A program made the translations under genes and the position numbers. Below, in pieces: positions 8,447-10,721 of a stretch of 10,721 nt of DNA (position 1 is its first letter; each line of letters begins with the position of its first letter). The notes under the pieces were generated by a model. The model was not told the origin of the DNA and made no database searches. It was given only the letters and a program-made list of their open reading frames with translations. Source of the DNA: Lunasporangiospora selenospora (Eukaryota > Mortierellomycota > Mortierellomycetes > Mortierellales > Mortierellaceae); assembly GCA_015680635.1 (NCBI GenBank), contig JAABOA010000395.1, positions 1 to 10,721 on the forward strand. The letters are read 5' to 3'.

Positions 8447-9126
8447 GACTTTGCGCGTTTATCAACAACTGGGTCGAGCTCAGGTCCGATGCCGCCAAGA
8501 TTTGTTTCCACACAAGAAGACCAATCCCGGGTCGGACAGACTCAATTGGACCTTGGATTGATAATCTTCAGTACCTGGCTTGGTTCTCGTCTTTAACCAA
8601 CGCTTCGATCCTCTACCTCTTCCATGGCACCATGCCTTCCAAGGGTCATGGAATCGAAACCTCAGTCCCGACCGATGCTGGAGAAGTGACGCGACCAGAG
8701 TTCAACTCGGGTCTAGGTCTAGGCATGCTCCTGCTTGGTCTGATTGCGTCGGAACACTTTTACTTTTTGATTAATTGGACAGTCAGGAACATTTTGGAGA
8801 GTATCCCAAGTACGGCCGAGCTGACAGTCCGCAAGAAGGATTATAACGTGAAGCGAAGCTGGCTCAAGCGGTTGAATGAGGCCGTCGGGTCTACGTTCTT
8901 GAATAGCCCTAACCCAATCATCACAGTCGTCGGCTCCAATGGGGATGCGACAACATTAACAACAGACATGGGTCAAGAAGGAGAGGGCGAGAAAACACGG
9001 TCGGTCATGTCAAAGACGAGTGGATATTCACCTGTCGGAAGTATGGATGGAGTGGTTGGATGGCGAGCACGATTACAGCATGATTTAGGCGCTGAGGCTA
9101 TCCGGACGGTCTTCAAGTCACTTTGA
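8447..9126 (+). pseudogene. Orphan terminal exon of an anoctamin (TMEM16) gene, 5' part missing
   Basis: Anoctamins are calcium-activated ion channels or lipid scramblases with ten TM helices. The frame opens at a TTGACAG acceptor and continues 225 codons to TGA. The first residues, F-I-N-N-W-V-E-L-R-S-D-A-A-K, match the family's TM8 signature N-N-x-x-E-I-R-x-D-A-K, keeping the Glu and Asp that bind calcium in characterised members. Then come a loop (T-R-R-P-I-P), a hydrophobic helix with S-L-T-N-A-S-I-L-Y-L-F, and a last helix around S-E-H-F-Y-F-L-I-N-W followed by a charged cytosolic tail. TM1-TM7 and the N-terminal domain are absent: the sequence upstream belongs to the oppositely oriented channel gene, and no plus-strand exon with anoctamin features was found there. 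The first in-frame ATG (8632) is past TM8. It is either a truncated remnant or a misassembled gene; the coding frame itself is undamaged. Confidence 0.72.
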
Positions 9127-9218
9127 AGCTGGCTTGTAGCCTTGGAGTTTTTTTTGTATATTATTATTACTGTTTACCAAAAGAAAAAAAAAGAAAAGAA
9201 AAGGGAACGGTATGCTAT
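9127..9218. other. Short convergent spacer between anoctamin remnant and acetyltransferase
   Basis: Ninety-two AT-rich bases separate two stop codons on opposite strands. It includes a T-run near 9149-9156 and an A-rich stretch from 9180 to 9202. No canonical AATAAA is seen on the plus strand; AATAAT-like hexamers occur on the minus strand. The two 3' UTRs probably overlap. Confidence 0.5.
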
Positions 9219-9788
9219 TCATGGCAAGGTTCCTGGTACCCAAACCATTTCTTTGCAATCATTCCTGTGCTGGAATCCTACAGACTCAAAGAAAAGAGCT
9301 GGCGAGTCCTGGCTGTCAACCAATGCAAAGGTGCTTGTGGTGAAAAAGAGACCAGTAGTGCGCTCGAAAGGAGGTTGGTGCGTGATAATCTCTTCCTGGA
9401 GGAGTTGGATTGCCTTGGACCCAAAGCCGAGTCCTTGGTTCCTCCGATCAATCATAAATAGGCGTAGCTGAGCAGGGGAGTTGGCAGCAGTGTTATCGTC
9501 GGTCGAGTCTTTTGTAGTGTCTATGCTTCCGTTGCTGCTGGGGGTTTGGTATAGGTGAAGATTAAGGAAGCCTATTGGGGTTTCATCGGCGTAGATGGCT
9601 TTAATGACTGATTGGGGGGCATTGAACTGATGTTCGCACATCGCCTCGAGCGTGGATGAAAGCACGAGAGCAGCCTGATCTTTATCGACCATCAGCTGAG
9701 CGACAGCGCGCCAGTTTAGAGAGTCGATCGCATGGAGTGAGACATGCGAGCGACGGGAGAGAAAGACGATGGGAGTGGGCAAGTCCAT
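9219..9788 (-). CDS. GNAT-family N-acetyltransferase, resembling polyamine acetyltransferases
   Basis: This predicted single-exon protein of 189 residues transfers acetyl from acetyl-CoA to an amine. It has the GNAT order: an N-terminal S-L-N-W near 23-26, as in the bacterial PaiA/BltD spermine/spermidine acetyltransferase group; D-E-T-P-I-G-F-L-N-L (strand 4, about 68-77); L-R-L-F-M-I-D (strand 5); the acetyl-CoA pyrophosphate loop R-N-Q-G-L-G-F-G (116-123); and the closing F-F-E-S-V-G-F (166-172). A Ser/Thr/Asp-rich insert of about 25 residues (82-106) separates strands 4 and 5. The start at 9788 is the first ATG in frame; the frame stays open upstream but has no other ATG. It is divergent from the acyltransferase gene. 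The GNAT fold is secure; polyamine specificity is inferred from overall resemblance, and another small-molecule or peptide amine is possible. Confidence 0.82.
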   Translation of the reverse strand: MDLPTPIVFLSRRSHVSLHAIDSLNWRAVAQLMVDKDQAALVLSSTLEAMCEHQFNAPQSVIKAIYADETPIGFLNLHLYQTPSSNGSIDTTKDSTDDNTAANSPAQLRLFMIDRRNQGLGFGSKAIQLLQEEIITHQPPFERTTGLFFTTSTFALVDSQDSPALFFESVGFQHRNDCKEMVWVPGTLP

Positions 9789-10124
9789 CGGGCGGACGTT
9801 GGGCGAAGGGACAGCGAGAGATCTTTCGGGGATGAGAAGAGGATGCAAAGGCAAAGCCCACAAATAACACAGCCCACATTGGGTCGATTGTCGGGCTCTG
9901 TTCAGAGTGAAGCGGAAGAGAGAGAGAGAGAGGCTGAGGTATTTTTGGTAGTAGCACGCAGTCTCATCACGGCCATTTCATTCATCGCATCATTGTCTTT
10001 TGCTCTTGTTCCGTCTTGCATCGTCTGGTCTCCTTACCAGAGAGAAAGCAACACCACCTCCACCGAATCTTCCCTTCCCATCCGCATCTCTCACATCGAC
10101 CAGGCCTTCGCCTCCCAGGCTACA
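9789..10124. promoter_or_regulatory. Divergent promoter region between acetyltransferase and DHHC gene
   Basis: This 336-base interval lies between two divergent ATGs. Toward the acyltransferase it becomes CT-rich on the plus strand (about 9960-10120), as expected for a fungal 5' leader. It holds an AG repeat at 9917-9932. No clear TATA box was seen. A plus-strand frame in phase with the DHHC gene is open from 9744 across the whole interval, so an N-terminal extension cannot be strictly excluded. Confidence 0.5.
9917..9932. repeat. AG dinucleotide microsatellite
   Basis: Eight AG units lie in the divergent promoter region. GA/CT tracts of this kind are frequent in fungal promoters and could bind GAGA-type factors or simply exclude nucleosomes; no specific role is shown. 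Confidence 0.8.
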
Positions 10125-10708
10125 ATGTCCGATCGGATCGAGTTCACGCCCCTGCCGACCTCGGAGCCTTCTGACGACGTCCGCCTCGACATCCCTCTCG
10201 CCTCCTCCTCTTCCTCTTCCTCGCCACCCCCGCCACCCCCTCCTCCACCTCAGCGCAGACGAAGAAAGATCACTCTTTCCGACAGAGTCGAGCAAGTGAC
10301 CGATGCCGCCATCTCTGGGCTGGGACCTGTTCTGATTGTAGTCGCATTCTGTCTTCTCTCCGTCACCATCTTTTGCTACTTTACCGTCTTTGTGCCATTC
10401 CATTACCCCTGGCAGGACGGTCAAGGCATCTTTGGCAACCTTGGCCATGTCTTCCACTTTATCATTGGACTGTATCTCGTCTGGGGGATCCTCGGCAACT
10501 ACTATTATGCTGTCGTAACACCGCCTGGATCGGTTCTCGATGGAATCACAAGGACTGGAGTAAGTTTGCAACCAAATGTCACTTTGCTCTCTCTTTCTTT
10601 TTTTTTCCCCGCAGTCTTGCTCTTTTCGACTTTTGTCGGTACTGACATGGGTCGTATTGTTCTTGTAGCATGATGCCATCTTTCAGGATGTTTTGCTACA
10701 GATGGAGA
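10125..10708 (+). CDS. Probable DHHC protein S-acyltransferase (5' part, runs off window)
   Basis: The family attaches palmitate to protein cysteines at Golgi, ER or plasma membranes. Exon 1 is 10125-10559 (145 codons); exon 2 is a 40-nt microexon, 10669-10708, followed by a GTAAGT donor, and the gene continues beyond the window. The N-terminus has seven serines (27-33), nine prolines (34-42) and a basic Q-R-R-R-R-K patch. Two TM helices follow (about 65-90 and 107-131), then T-P-P-G (132-135), the motif that typically follows TM2 and precedes the cysteine-rich DHHC domain. That domain would lie in later exons, so the catalytic Cys cannot be checked. The chosen ATG has A at -3 and follows a CT-rich leader; in-frame ATGs at 9744 and 9843 are less likely because the first overlaps the antisense acetyltransferase. 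Confidence 0.72.
10560..10668 (+). other. Intron of the DHHC gene with two candidate acceptors
   Basis: The donor is GTAAGT at 10560. The preferred acceptor is TTGTAG ending at 10668, with a consensus CTGAC branch site at 10642-10646. A second acceptor, CCCCGCAG ending at 10614 after a strong T-run, would make a 55-nt intron, but the frame then stops at the TAG at 10666-10668. The distal acceptor is therefore the productive one. Confidence 0.75.
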
Positions 10709-10721
10709 GTAAGTGTTTATC

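Noticed and set aside
9744-10124. In-frame N-terminal extension of the DHHC protein from ATG at 9744, with a hydrophobic segment
   Set aside because: It would overlap the acetyltransferase coding sequence on the other strand, crosses an AG microsatellite and a CT-rich leader, and the ATG at 10125 has a better context. It is not fully excluded without 5' RNA data.

Overview
The window looks like nuclear DNA from an early-diverging filamentous fungus, most likely of the Mortierella type. Genes lie on both strands, GT-AG introns are short (about 87-217 nt) with CTRAY-like branch sites, promoters are CT-rich, and a BK/Slo-type potassium channel gene is present, a family known from early-diverging fungi. 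The lineage is inferred from gene content and style only.

Layout. (1) 367-1957 (+): complete two-exon ornithine decarboxylase, the entry step of polyamine synthesis, behind a CT-rich leader with no upstream ATG. (2) 1958-2475: AT-rich gap between two convergent 3' ends. (3) 2476-8308 (-): a ten-exon gene for a six-TM potassium channel of about 1,536 residues with a TVGYGD filter and two RCK domains. It has no recognisable S0 helix, no acidic calcium bowl, and a disordered insert of about 315 residues. Its first exon needs a frame change near 8118. (4) 8309-8446: a short gap with a 13-G run. (5) 8447-9126 (+): the orphan terminal part of an anoctamin/TMEM16 gene, from TM8 onward, with no upstream exons. 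(6) 9219-9788 (-): a GNAT acetyltransferase resembling polyamine acetyltransferases of the PaiA/BltD kind. (7) 9789-10124: divergent promoter region. (8) 10125-10708 (+, runs off the window): first two exons of a probable DHHC protein S-acyltransferase.

How the genes may relate. Ornithine decarboxylase makes putrescine, and the GNAT protein may acetylate polyamines. Polyamines block many K+ channels, so the flanking of a K+ channel by two possible polyamine genes is worth noting, although fungal neighbours usually act independently. The anoctamin remnant belongs to another calcium-gated membrane family. The most unusual points are the redesigned channel gating region and the truncated anoctamin beside a homopolymer, which may mark a rearrangement or an assembly misjoin. 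I see no RNA genes, CRISPR arrays or recognisable transposons.
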